Shown here: in pieces, positions 40,545 through 49,606 of the stretch
Position numbering within the stretch: the first letter of the stretch is position 1
Layout: every line of letters begins with the position of its first letter
NCBI GenBank assembly: GCA_017478225.1
Contig: JAFVDX010000010.1
Span: 62,001 to 126,000 of the forward strand
From: Paludibacteraceae bacterium
Lineage (GTDB): Bacteria; Bacteroidota; Bacteroidia; Bacteroidales; Paludibacteraceae
Direction: 5' to 3'
DNA length: 64,000 nucleotides
Made by a program: the position numbers and the translations under genes
Notes under the pieces: generated by a model
Database searches by the model: none
Seen by the model: only the letters and a program-made list of their open reading frames with translations
What the model was told of the DNA's origin: nothing

Positions 40545-41617
40545 TGAATACTAAATTAAAATTAGCACTTGAATTGGAGCGACTTCGTCGGCATAACGAG
40601 AAGTCGCTCCACGATTTGCAACAACTATTCTGGGAGAGTACTCTCAGATGCAATGTTAGTTGTCGTCATTGCGGCAGTGATTGCAGGTCAGTGGTAACTC
40701 AACCAGACATGCCTGCCGAAGATTTCCTGAAGGTAATTGACGAACAGATAGTGCCTCATGTCAATCCGCATAAAGTAATGATTATCATCTCAGGCGGCGA
40801 GCCTACGATGCGTAATGATTTGGCATATATTGGAAGCGAACTATCCAAACGGGGATTCCCATGGGGCATGGTAACTAACGGCATGCTGCTAACAGAGCAA
40901 AAATTCAAAGAACTGCGCGGGGCGGGAATGTTATCAATGACTATTTCGCTCGATGGGAAGGAAGAAGACCATAATTGGATGCGTGGCAATAAACTCTCGT
41001 TTCAGAATGCAGTAAGAGCCATCAAACTTGCTGCCGCAGACAGGCGTTTGACTTGGGATGTAGTAACATGCGCCAATAGAAGGAATATTCAGTATCTTCC
41101 TCAACTTAGAGAATTTCTTTGGGGCATAGGTGTAAGGCGGTGGCGTATCTTCGGCATAGATCCTATGGGGCGTGCAAAAGACGACCCCGAACTCATGCTC
41201 ACAGACGAACAATTTACATATATGCTTGACTTTATAGTCTCAGAACGAGAGGCTGGAAGAAGAGTAAGTTATAGTTGTGAGGGCTTCTTAGGCGACTATG
41301 AAGGAAAGGTCAGAGATTATCTTTATCAATGTGCTGCAGGAATTAGTGTTGCGTCGATACTTATTGATGGTAGTATTTCTGCCTGCACAAGCATTAGAGG
41401 AAAATACTATCAAGGGAACATTTATAAAGATAACTTCTGGGATGTTTGGGAAAATAGTTTTAAGAATTATCGCAACCGTGATTGGATGCGTAAATTAGAG
41501 CCATGTAACACATGCAAGATGTTTCGCTACTGCGAAGGTAATGGTATGCATCTTAGAGAAGAAAATGGTGAGTTGATGTTATGCCATCTAAAACGAATTA
41601 AAAAAAATAATAATTAG
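40544..41617 (+). CDS. Radical SAM/SPASM enzyme, rSAM/lipoprotein system
   Basis: 357 residues. The radical SAM cluster motif CxxxCxxC is Cys36-Cys40-Cys43 (RCNVSCRHCGSDC), followed by the SAM-binding SGGEPT (83-88). The C-terminal SPASM-type region supplies auxiliary-cluster cysteines: a G-x4-C element (DGSISAC), then CNTCKMFRYC and a final Cys (MLCHLK). The GTG start overlaps the lipoprotein TAG, so translation is coupled. It is likely to modify the partner lipoprotein, or to act with it; the chemistry is unknown. The closest families are peptide-modifying SPASM proteins. Confidence 0.88.
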   Translation: MNTKLKLALELERLRRHNEKSLHDLQQLFWESTLRCNVSCRHCGSDCRSVVTQPDMPAEDFLKVIDEQIVPHVNPHKVMIIISGGEPTMRNDLAYIGSELSKRGFPWGMVTNGMLLTEQKFKELRGAGMLSMTISLDGKEEDHNWMRGNKLSFQNAVRAIKLAAADRRLTWDVVTCANRRNIQYLPQLREFLWGIGVRRWRIFGIDPMGRAKDDPELMLTDEQFTYMLDFIVSEREAGRRVSYSCEGFLGDYEGKVRDYLYQCAAGISVASILIDGSISACTSIRGKYYQGNIYKDNFWDVWENSFKNYRNRDWMRKLEPCNTCKMFRYCEGNGMHLREENGELMLCHLKRIKKNNN

Positions 41618-41620
41618 GAT

Positions 41621-42448
41621 ATGAGTGAACCATTGAAACTTGATGTAGAGGGTGTAGTACGCGAGAAAACAGGCGGTAAGGCACCCCGTTTGCTTGTTTG
41701 GTTTCTAAAAAAGATTCTCCACGAAGATATATTTAATAAATTCTTTCGCGAGCATCCAGACCTTAAGGACTTTGAATTTGCGCGAGAAGTTACTTACGGC
41801 TTACTTGGAGCCACAGTATCTATCGAAGGCACAGAAAACATCCCCAAAACAAGTGATCCTTTGTTTTTCGTAAGTAATCATCCGTTAGGAGGTCTTGACG
41901 GAATGATAATAGCATTGATGTTGGGCGAACATAGAAATTATAATGTGCGAGTGATAGTAAACGAATTTCTGATGGCCATAAAGCCGCTACAAGGCATATT
42001 CATACCTGTTCATGTGGGTGGAAAACAAAGCAGAGAACAAGTGGAAGGATTAAATAAACTATATGAATCTAACTATGACATAATGACTTTTCCTTCGGGA
42101 AAATGTTCTCGGAGAATTGATGGTAAAATTCAGGATCCGATGTGGCGTAAGAGTTTTGTCCAGAAAGCGGTAGAATATAAACGAGATGTCGTGCCAATAT
42201 ATTTTGAAGGACAAAATTCAAAGTTTTTCTATAACCTTGCGTATTGGCGTACAAAATTGGGTATAAAGCAAAATATCGAGATGCTTTTTCTTGCCGACGA
42301 AATGTTTAAGTCTTATGGAAAACATTTTGTGGTTCATGTAGGCAAGCCAATACCCTACACCACTTTTGACAACTCACGAACTGCTCCGGAATGGGCAGAA
42401 TATGTGAGGAAACAAATATATCAAATAAAAGGTAGAACAGAACAATAG
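41621..42448 (+). CDS. PlsC-type lysophospholipid/1-acylglycerol-phosphate acyltransferase family protein
   Basis: 275 residues. The acyltransferase motif NHPLGGLDG is seen (His87, Asp93: H-x5-D rather than the usual H-x4-D), with the phosphate-site FPSGKCSRR block downstream. It probably transfers an acyl chain to a glycerol-phosphate- or amino-acid-type lipid at the inner membrane. Bacteroides GlsA, which makes glycine lipid, is of this kind, but no GlsB partner is adjacent. It starts 3 bases after the radical SAM stop. Confidence 0.75.
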   Translation: MSEPLKLDVEGVVREKTGGKAPRLLVWFLKKILHEDIFNKFFREHPDLKDFEFAREVTYGLLGATVSIEGTENIPKTSDPLFFVSNHPLGGLDGMIIALMLGEHRNYNVRVIVNEFLMAIKPLQGIFIPVHVGGKQSREQVEGLNKLYESNYDIMTFPSGKCSRRIDGKIQDPMWRKSFVQKAVEYKRDVVPIYFEGQNSKFFYNLAYWRTKLGIKQNIEMLFLADEMFKSYGKHFVVHVGKPIPYTTFDNSRTAPEWAEYVRKQIYQIKGRTEQ

Positions 42449-42452
42449 TATT

Positions 42453-43028
42453 ATGCAATTGGTTTTTGCAACAAATAACGCCCATAAATTAGCCGAAGCG
42501 AGGCAAATATTAGGTGAGAGAGTAGAAGTTGTGAGTCTAAAGGACATGGGTATCAACGAAGATATACCTGAAAATTACCCAACACTTCAAGAAAACTCTA
42601 TAATTAAGGCTGCATATATACACGAAAAATATGGCTACGATTGCTTTGCAGATGATACAGGTTTAGAGATAGAATCACTTGGTGGAGAACCGGGTGTATA
42701 TTCTGCTCGATATACAGGCGAGCCTTCTGACCCTGCAAAGAATAGAGCCAAAGTCCTGGAAAAAATGAAAGGTCAGTCCAACAGAAATGCCCAATTCAGG
42801 ACTGTAGTAACACTTATTATAGGCAAAGAAATGTGGCAGACAGAAGGAATTGTAAAGGGCCGGATAGAAACCGAAGAACGAGGTGATAAGAGTTTCGGAT
42901 ACGATTGTATATTCACACCGGCTGGCTATGACAAGACCTTTGGAGAGTTGGCACACGAGATAAAGAACACAATATCACATAGAGCCATGGCTATGAAGAA
43001 CTTAGCCGATTACTTAAAGAATCTATAA
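42453..43028 (+). CDS. rdgB: Non-canonical purine NTP pyrophosphatase (RdgB/HAM1)
   Basis: 191 residues. Hydrolyses dITP, XTP and similar to monophosphates, keeping damaged purines out of nucleic acids. FATNNAHKLAEARQIL at the start, FADDTGLEIESLGGEPG, SARYTG, GYDCIFTP and SHRAMAMK are all classic. It is four bases after the acyltransferase. Confidence 0.96.
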   Translation: MQLVFATNNAHKLAEARQILGERVEVVSLKDMGINEDIPENYPTLQENSIIKAAYIHEKYGYDCFADDTGLEIESLGGEPGVYSARYTGEPSDPAKNRAKVLEKMKGQSNRNAQFRTVVTLIIGKEMWQTEGIVKGRIETEERGDKSFGYDCIFTPAGYDKTFGELAHEIKNTISHRAMAMKNLADYLKNL

Positions 43029-43030
43029 GT

Positions 43031-44050
43031 ATGCCTGCTAAACACGACAATTGTTTTGGATTCCTTAGATTCTTATTTGCTATTATCATTGTAATAGCAC
43101 ATTTGAGAGTCGTTTCTCAGATTCCTGAATTTGAAATAACTAAAGTGTTTAGCATGGCGGTTAATCGTACTGCCTTCTTCGTTATTTCTGGATTTTTGAT
43201 AATGCTTAGTTTCGACCACAGCAGAGATATAAAACATTTCTTTACCAAACGAGCAAAAAGGATTTTTCCTGCTTATTTGACTATTATCTTTGTCTGTGCT
43301 ATCTTTTTGGTTTTTCTGAGCGACTATTCTGCAAAAGACTATTTCACACATCCAATGTGGTGGAAATATATTGCAGCCAATGTGAGTTTTATGAATTTCA
43401 TACAGCCTTGTCTGCCTGGTGTATTTAATAGCGATATCTTTACTGAATGTTCTGTTAACGGGGCATTATGGACACAAAAGGTTGAAGTAGGCTTTTACCT
43501 TATTGTACCTTTGTTAGCCTATATTCTTCGCCGCAGCAAACGCGCGTGGGTTTGGCTTGTGGGTATATATATATTTTCTGTCCTATGGAGCAATGGATGT
43601 GACTTCATGGAATATAAAACCGGCGACTCAGTATGGCGTTTTCTTGAGCACCAATTGCCAGGCTGCATGTCATATTTTGCAGCAGGTATGTTAGCCTATC
43701 AATACAAAGATATATTTTTCAAATATAAAAATTGGTTAGTTATACCGGCGATAATTATTGTGGTGATAGAAAAGATGTATGGACTTAATTGGCTACTGCC
43801 GGCAGGCAATGCAACCGTATTACTTTGGTGCGCTTACTCACTGACATGGCTAAATCGTTTGGAATGGTTAGGCGATATGTCGTATGGCATATACCTCTAT
43901 CATTTTCCCATACTTAAAGTACTTTTTCAATTAGGACTTTTCAGTATAATCAATATTTGGATTGCGGCAGGAGTATATATATTGCTTGTCATTGCGCTTG
44001 CCGCTGCTTCTTGGCATCTAATGGAGAAGCGAATTATCGGGCGTAAGTAG
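43031..44050 (+). CDS. OafA/YrhL-type acyltransferase 3 membrane protein
   Basis: 339 residues with about ten hydrophobic segments. Acyltransferase-3 features: an N-terminal FLRFLFAIIIVIAHL (likely active-site His), FFVISGFLIM, and a late WLGDMSYGIYLYHFPIL. Such proteins O-acetylate surface polysaccharides or lipid A sugars. The 3' end overlaps the convergent EptA-like gene by 33 bases. Its substrate is unknown. Confidence 0.85.
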   Translation: MPAKHDNCFGFLRFLFAIIIVIAHLRVVSQIPEFEITKVFSMAVNRTAFFVISGFLIMLSFDHSRDIKHFFTKRAKRIFPAYLTIIFVCAIFLVFLSDYSAKDYFTHPMWWKYIAANVSFMNFIQPCLPGVFNSDIFTECSVNGALWTQKVEVGFYLIVPLLAYILRRSKRAWVWLVGIYIFSVLWSNGCDFMEYKTGDSVWRFLEHQLPGCMSYFAAGMLAYQYKDIFFKYKNWLVIPAIIIVVIEKMYGLNWLLPAGNATVLLWCAYSLTWLNRLEWLGDMSYGIYLYHFPILKVLFQLGLFSIINIWIAAGVYILLVIALAAASWHLMEKRIIGRK

Positions 44051-45694
44051 AGTAATATGAGCATCGCCCGTTAATGCAAATATACTATCTTGCTCCACTA
44101 AAGACTCATTAAAAATATCCTTTTGATAGTCAATACCCGAATCAATATTTGCGGCAGAGAGCAACGAGTGGAACACTACCATCGTTGAGAATCTGGCATT
44201 TTTATTTTCCTCTGCAGCCCGAATTTTCTCAGGATACATTTGTTTATACTCGTCGGAATACCACAGTATGAATGGTATGTTGTATTCATATTCAGTACCT
44301 TGATAAGTGCCGTGCATTACTAATTCTTGCTCATCATCGTACAAATTCTCACCATGATCAGAAAGGTACAGCATAACAGTGGGAATATGTAGAGATTCTA
44401 TTGTAGTAATCAAAGTGTCCAAAAAGAAATCAGTATAAAGTATAGAGTTATCGTAGGCATTAACAAGCAATTGTTTGTTTTGAGGTTGTATCATGTTTAT
44501 ACTGAAATCACTTCCTGCACATGGTTGATATATTTCATTTTGTTTAGGATAGCGTTGATCATATCGCCAATGGCTTCCTAAATGGTGCAAAACTATAAAT
44601 TGCTTGTCCTCAGTATTGACAATATTCAAAAAAGGTTGCAGCATACATATATCATAATGCTCGCCTTCTGACATAGACCTCCCCGCCGACCAATAATGAT
44701 CTACTACAGGAATTATTCTATTTACATATCTAACATCATGTCCGTTATTCAGCCAAGAGGCAGCAAATCCTGCTTCTTGGAAAGCCTCGACCAAACTCTT
44801 TTCTGCGTAAATGCTATCATGTTGCAGAGCCCCTACGCGACTGAGAATATGCGGTACTGCACTTTGAGTAAGATTGGCTTGAGAATAGGCATGAGTAAAA
44901 CTCAACAAATTGCTTCTTGATTGAAGGCGGGGATTAGTCTGCCTTTCATAACCATTTAGTGAAAAATTATGAGCGCGAGCAGTTTCACCTATTACCAACA
45001 CATATAACTCTGCAATAGTATCCGTCTTAGGGGATATATTAAAACTAAAAGTCTCTAATTGTTGATTGTACCTATTTATTTGCCGTTGGCTCTTGATTAT
45101 TTCGATAGAGTTAAGATAGAAATCATAAGGATGAATCTTATAGAATTTCATCAATGCCAAATCTTTGGCGGTCTTAAGAGTCCCGCTAATGGTAGTTTCA
45201 TAATGTATTCTTCTGGCATAGACAGAAAACACGACAGTGCCAATTAAGACTATCACGGGTATGCTTATGAGCAATATCGTACTGACTATTTTGGGGAATA
45301 GCCATTCTTGCGGTTCTTTCGCAGCAAAATAAAAATAGAGCACCCACAAGAGTATAAAAATAAGCGAGAGCGGCCACAGAGAAGACAATAATTCAGTTGC
45401 TTCCTTGAGGTGAGTACGGAAAACCAACTCAAGGAAAGTTGTAGAGACAGTGGCGCGATTAAGATAAACACTTGCCATCTCAATAGGAGCCACAAACAAA
45501 GAAAATATACCTTCGAAAATAAAATATGCTTTCGATTTCAAAACGAAAGCAGGAAGTAATAGACATACAATTACTACCACAAAGTAAGCCAATTGTTTTA
45601 GCGGGGAAATGGTAAGGTCGGTAGTAGCAAAGGTAACATATATATTAGGCAACAAAAGAAGCAAAAATAAATATATACGACGAAACCATTTCAT
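44018..45694 (-). CDS. EptA-like phosphoethanolamine transferase (sulfatase superfamily)
   Basis: 558 residues. About five N-terminal membrane segments (1-170), then a periplasmic alkaline-phosphatase-fold domain: VIGETARAHNFSLNGY (metal ligand Glu), a nucleophile-region Thr in NLTQSAVP, and SDHGENLYDD. It moves phosphoethanolamine from phosphatidylethanolamine to lipid A or another surface glycan, which usually lowers binding of cationic peptides. The acceptor is not certain. It follows folE with a 64-base gap lacking a clear promoter. The TQSAVP region is shorter in Ser/Thr than the enterobacterial TNTAVSVPC. Confidence 0.85.
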   Translation of the reverse strand: MKWFRRIYLFLLLLLPNIYVTFATTDLTISPLKQLAYFVVVIVCLLLPAFVLKSKAYFIFEGIFSLFVAPIEMASVYLNRATVSTTFLELVFRTHLKEATELLSSLWPLSLIFILLWVLYFYFAAKEPQEWLFPKIVSTILLISIPVIVLIGTVVFSVYARRIHYETTISGTLKTAKDLALMKFYKIHPYDFYLNSIEIIKSQRQINRYNQQLETFSFNISPKTDTIAELYVLVIGETARAHNFSLNGYERQTNPRLQSRSNLLSFTHAYSQANLTQSAVPHILSRVGALQHDSIYAEKSLVEAFQEAGFAASWLNNGHDVRYVNRIIPVVDHYWSAGRSMSEGEHYDICMLQPFLNIVNTEDKQFIVLHHLGSHWRYDQRYPKQNEIYQPCAGSDFSINMIQPQNKQLLVNAYDNSILYTDFFLDTLITTIESLHIPTVMLYLSDHGENLYDDEQELVMHGTYQGTEYEYNIPFILWYSDEYKQMYPEKIRAAEENKNARFSTMVVFHSLLSAANIDSGIDYQKDIFNESLVEQDSIFALTGDAHITLLTPDNSLLH

Positions 45695-45758
45695 AATCTG
45701 ATATCGGGCTAACTTATTCTGAATTAGTAAATTGATTTTTGTATGGAAATATGATCTC

Positions 45759-46343
45759 TCAATTCCTTATCAACTTCATAAATTCTTCGCGGGTTTTGGC
45801 TTGATTGAACACTCCCGTGAAGTCGCTTGTGACGGTCATAGCATGCTGCTTTTGAACTCCTCTCATTTGCATACACAAGTGTTCAGCCTCAATTACCACC
45901 ATTACTCCCAAAGGATTAAGCACTTGCTGAATACAATCTTTTATTTGTGTTGTGAGGCGTTCTTGCACCTGCAAACGCCGCGAGAACACATCAACTACTC
46001 GCGCAATCTTGCTTAGACCTGTGATTTTTCCGTTTGGAATATATGCCACATGTACCTTACCAAAAAAAGGTAAAATATGATGCTCACAAAGTGAATAGAA
46101 ATCAATGTCTTTAACCACCACCATTTGACGATAATCCTCTTCAAATAGTGCACTTTTTAGTATTGCCTCAGGGTCTTCTTTGTAGCCCTTGGTGAGAAAC
46201 TGCATAGCCTTCCCCACTCTCTCGGGAGTTTTCAGTAAGCCTTCGCGACTTGGGTCCTCGCCTATAAGAGAAATCTGTTTCTTTACTAATTCTGATATCT
46301 GATTGGTTAAATTATTATCAGGAGTGAATGATTGTAAATCCAT
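45759..46343 (-). CDS. folE: GTP cyclohydrolase I
   Basis: 194 residues. Converts GTP to dihydroneopterin triphosphate, the first step of folate (and queuosine) synthesis. Zinc ligands are in [12 protein letters not shown] plus the later Cys in [34 protein letters not shown] is the signature. Its start overlaps the stop of the SPOR gene by one base. Confidence 0.97.
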   Translation of the reverse strand: MDLQSFTPDNNLTNQISELVKKQISLIGEDPSREGLLKTPERVGKAMQFLTKGYKEDPEAILKSALFEEDYRQMVVVKDIDFYSLCEHHILPFFGKVHVAYIPNGKITGLSKIARVVDVFSRRLQVQERLTTQIKDCIQQVLNPLGVMVVIEAEHLCMQMRGVQKQHAMTVTSDFTGVFNQAKTREEFMKLIRN

Positions 46344-46804
46344 TATTGCAGTATAGTTATTTGGTCACGAACAATATAAGTATCACCTTGCAATTGAGGG
46401 AATAAGCGAAGTACTTCGTCTCTTAGCAGAGCCGCGTCTTGCTGATTTCTAAAATCACCTAAACGCACTTTCCAAAAAGGAGGATTATAAAGAACATATA
46501 TATCTACATCCAAATCGCTTTCTTTTATTTGCTTTTCTACATCAAAAGCAGCATTTTTTGCTGTTTGCTGGTGATTAGAAGAGAATACCTGTACACGATA
46601 GCCTTGTATCTGGACTTCTTCTCGCTGAGTCCCGTCAATCTTATCTTGAATCAAGCGGTCTATGTCTGCCGACTGATGCACAACTACATTTTCTTCCATG
46701 GCCTGAATAATTTTCAAATTACTCTTTGCAATGGAATCATTGGCAGACAATGCCAATACAATAAATGTGCATAATAATATGCTTATTGCTTTTTTCATAG
46801 TCAT
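46343..46804 (-). CDS. SPOR-domain exported protein
   Basis: 153 residues with a signal peptide (to about 20, LALSANDS) and a C-terminal SPOR domain (about 70-150, [14 protein letters not shown] and [22 protein letters not shown]). SPOR domains bind denuded peptidoglycan at division sites. It lies 6 bases after the nucleoside kinase and touches folE, so it is operonic with both. Confidence 0.88.
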   Translation of the reverse strand: MTMKKAISILLCTFIVLALSANDSIAKSNLKIIQAMEENVVVHQSADIDRLIQDKIDGTQREEVQIQGYRVQVFSSNHQQTAKNAAFDVEKQIKESDLDVDIYVLYNPPFWKVRLGDFRNQQDAALLRDEVLRLFPQLQGDTYIVRDQITILQ

Positions 46805-46810
46805 TTTATT

Positions 46811-48529
46811 TTAATATCTAAACGATGATCCACCAACGAACTCCCTCAATAATGACGTTGGCGGTATTTCTTTTTCAGGAATTGATATAAAATACTGTAG
46901 GAATTTCTTAAGTCTGTATGCCTCAGTATATTCGTCACAATACTTAGGTACTTCGGCGAGTATTTGTTCTGCATGCCTTTTTAATACGGCCAATTCAAAA
47001 AGTAGAGCTGAGTTGAACATAACATCAGCATTTTCTTGATATGGATATATCCATTTTTCTTCGCCTCTCCTAACGCTTGCTACTCGAGCGATAGTCTCTT
47101 GCGCAGAATAGTTACGATAGCGATAATCGCGTACAATACGGCGCAATAAACGGGTATCGGTTGTGGGTATCCAATTATGATTATCCAGATTGATAGTAGT
47201 TAGCGCAGACACATATATACGGAAAGTAGCAAATCGAGGAACATCAGGAATAAGGTCTGGATTGAGAGCATGGATTCCCTCAAGGATAATTATATTATCT
47301 TCTTCTATTCTTAATTTATTTCCCAAAAAATATCTTTTCCCGTCCTCAAAATTGAATGTAGGCAACGAAATTTCTTTACCATCGAGCAAATCGTTCACAT
47401 GCTGCCTAAATAATTTCAAATCCAAGGCATTGATATCTTCAAAATCATATTCGCCATTCTCATCTTTAGGAGTATCTTCACGATTAACAAAATAGTTATC
47501 CATGCTGATAACCACAGGCTGTATTCCATTGACTCGCAGTTGAATAACAAGACGTTTAGAAAATGTAGTTTTACCTGAAGAAGATGGTCCGGAAATAAGT
47601 ACAAATTTAGGTCTTCCGCCCGGACGATGTGCAATCATATCTGCTATCTGTGATATTTTTTTCTCATGCAGAGCCTCCGAGAGTTTAATCATATCAAAGG
47701 CTTTATTTTTCTTGCATGCCACATTGAAATCAGCAACATTGTCAATCTTCATCAAATGATTCCACCCTACATATTCACTAAAGATACCAAACATTTTTTC
47801 TTGCGAAACCATATCTTCGAGCCTTGATGGATCCATACGATTTGGAACTCGCAACAACATACCATCAAAATAAGGCTCCAAATCAAATATGTTCAGGTAG
47901 CCTGTTGACGGAAGCAAAACACCATTGTAATTGTCCAAATAATCAGTCTTGTCAGATGGTTGCAAAGGCTTATATTCCATGTGCACATAGGCACTATATG
48001 GTTCACCTAAAGTCTCAAATAAATTAGCCTCACTATCATACGACTCTTTGAAGAGTTGCATGACTACCTTCGTTTGCTTTTCTTCGCTTACTATCTTTCT
48101 ATCCTCTTTTATGATTAAGTTCATTCTCTGCTTAATGGCTTCAATGTGTTGAGGATTAACACTTACAGGCTCGTATCCTTTTTCCGGCTTACGATGAAGC
48201 ACACGGCAATAATACCCTTTGCTTATTGGATGCTCAATACGCAGATCGCAGTTCGGCTCAAGTTCTCTGATAGCGCATGCAAGTACCATAGACAATGTCC
48301 TTACATACACTCTCATACCACTTGGGCAAGAAGCATCAATGAATTCTATATCTTTAGGACGATAGACATAGTAATTCAAGTTCTCCACCTTATAATTAAC
48401 GCGGGCAGCAACCACCTGATAAGGTAGGCTGATGCCCAGCAAATTATAAATCTCAAGAATACTACTGCCACGGGGTACATCGTAGTACTTCTCCGTGTTT
48501 TTACAAAAGATAGTAACCGTGTTTTGCAT
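46811..48529 (-). CDS. Nucleoside (uridine) kinase with N-terminal TGS-like domain
   Basis: 572 residues. An N-terminal TGS/ThrRS-like ubiquitin-fold region (about 1-65, starting TVTIFCKNTEKYYDVP) is followed by a second ThrRS-like editing-type region, then a uridine-kinase/PRK-type kinase core. The P-loop GPSSSGKTTFSKR is near residue 310, followed by ISMDNYFVNRE. This fused architecture is common in Bacteroidota and Firmicutes and is usually annotated as nucleoside kinase. The exact substrate is not determined. Confidence 0.87.
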   Translation of the reverse strand: MQNTVTIFCKNTEKYYDVPRGSSILEIYNLLGISLPYQVVAARVNYKVENLNYYVYRPKDIEFIDASCPSGMRVYVRTLSMVLACAIRELEPNCDLRIEHPISKGYYCRVLHRKPEKGYEPVSVNPQHIEAIKQRMNLIIKEDRKIVSEEKQTKVVMQLFKESYDSEANLFETLGEPYSAYVHMEYKPLQPSDKTDYLDNYNGVLLPSTGYLNIFDLEPYFDGMLLRVPNRMDPSRLEDMVSQEKMFGIFSEYVGWNHLMKIDNVADFNVACKKNKAFDMIKLSEALHEKKISQIADMIAHRPGGRPKFVLISGPSSSGKTTFSKRLVIQLRVNGIQPVVISMDNYFVNREDTPKDENGEYDFEDINALDLKLFRQHVNDLLDGKEISLPTFNFEDGKRYFLGNKLRIEEDNIIILEGIHALNPDLIPDVPRFATFRIYVSALTTINLDNHNWIPTTDTRLLRRIVRDYRYRNYSAQETIARVASVRRGEEKWIYPYQENADVMFNSALLFELAVLKRHAEQILAEVPKYCDEYTEAYRLKKFLQYFISIPEKEIPPTSLLREFVGGSSFRY

Positions 48530-48555
48530 AACAAATGCTTTTTTTATTATGCCCG

Positions 48556-48586
48556 CAAAAATAATAATTTTTTCTGAATTGGCAAA
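48556..48586 (-). promoter_or_regulatory. Bacteroidota-type promoter for the nucleoside kinase operon
   Basis: On the minus strand, TTTG (48586-48583) and TATTTTTG (48563-48556) are spaced by 19 bases, about 27 bases upstream of the kinase ATG at 48529. Confidence 0.78.
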
Positions 48587-48650
48587 ACAAAATCTTCCTA
48601 AAACATAAATATCAATTTTTCAGATGATTAAGAAGATATTTAGCACCATA

Positions 48651-49583
48651 TCAGATGGATTTTAGGTATTTTTCTGCTTCAATTGCAGCCTTACATCCTG
48701 ATGCCGCCGCAGTAATGGCTTGGCGATAATGAGGGTCGGCAACATCTCCTGCTGCAAACACTCCACTAATATTGGTCAACGGTGTACCATTGTGGGTTAT
48801 AATATATCCTTGTTCGTCTGTGGATAAATAATCCTTAAAGATATCGCTATTAGGGTGATGCCCAATAGCAAGGAAGAAGCCATTAATCTCTATATGTCGG
48901 AGTTCTTCGTTTTCCTCACCTTTTCGATAAACAAGGTCAGCGCCCTCAACTTTTCCGTTTCCTGTCAAACAAAGAGTATTATGCTCAAAGAGGACTTCTA
49001 TGTTTTCAGTGTCAAAAACACGCTTTTGCATTATTTCAGAAGCGCGAAGATATGGTTTTCTTACAATCAGATACACTTTCTGACAAAGCCCAGCCAAATA
49101 GAGAGCCTCTTCACAAGCCGTATCACCACCTCCTACTACTGCAACTATTTTTTTCCTATAGAAAAAGCCATCACAGGTAGCACATGCCGACACTCCCTTG
49201 CCTTTATATTCGCGTTCTGACGGCAAGCCGAGATATTTAGCCGATGCTCCGGTTGCAATAATCACAGCGTCTGCAGTTAATTCAATATCATCATCCACCC
49301 ATATTTTCTTAGGTGAAACAGAGAAATCCACTTTTGTTACTATTCCGCTTCGTATCTGTGTCCCGAAACGCTCTGCCTGCCGACGCATGTCATCCATCAT
49401 TTGGAAAGGCTCTACTCCATCAGGGTAGCCGGGGAAATTTTCCACTTCGGTAGTTGTTGTGAGTTGTCCGCCAGACTGTGGTCCCTCGTAAAGTACTGGA
49501 TTCAAGTTGGCACGAGACGCATAGATGGCTGCAGTATAACCGGCAGGTCCTGAGCCTATGATAAGACATTTTATATGTTCCAT
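48651..49583 (-). CDS. trxB: Thioredoxin reductase
   Basis: 310 residues. Reduces thioredoxin with NADPH and FAD. FAD-binding GSGPAGYTAAIY is at the start, the redox-active CxxC is in SACATCDGFFYR, the NADPH-binding VGGGDTACEEA follows, and GVFAAGDVADP closes. It starts 23 bases after the AsmA-like gene and may be the last gene of the ileS run. Confidence 0.97.
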   Translation of the reverse strand: MEHIKCLIIGSGPAGYTAAIYASRANLNPVLYEGPQSGGQLTTTTEVENFPGYPDGVEPFQMMDDMRRQAERFGTQIRSGIVTKVDFSVSPKKIWVDDDIELTADAVIIATGASAKYLGLPSEREYKGKGVSACATCDGFFYRKKIVAVVGGGDTACEEALYLAGLCQKVYLIVRKPYLRASEIMQKRVFDTENIEVLFEHNTLCLTGNGKVEGADLVYRKGEENEELRHIEINGFFLAIGHHPNSDIFKDYLSTDEQGYIITHNGTPLTNISGVFAAGDVADPHYRQAITAAASGCKAAIEAEKYLKSI

Positions 49584-49606
49584 TTTAAATTAGATTTATC
49601 TCATGT

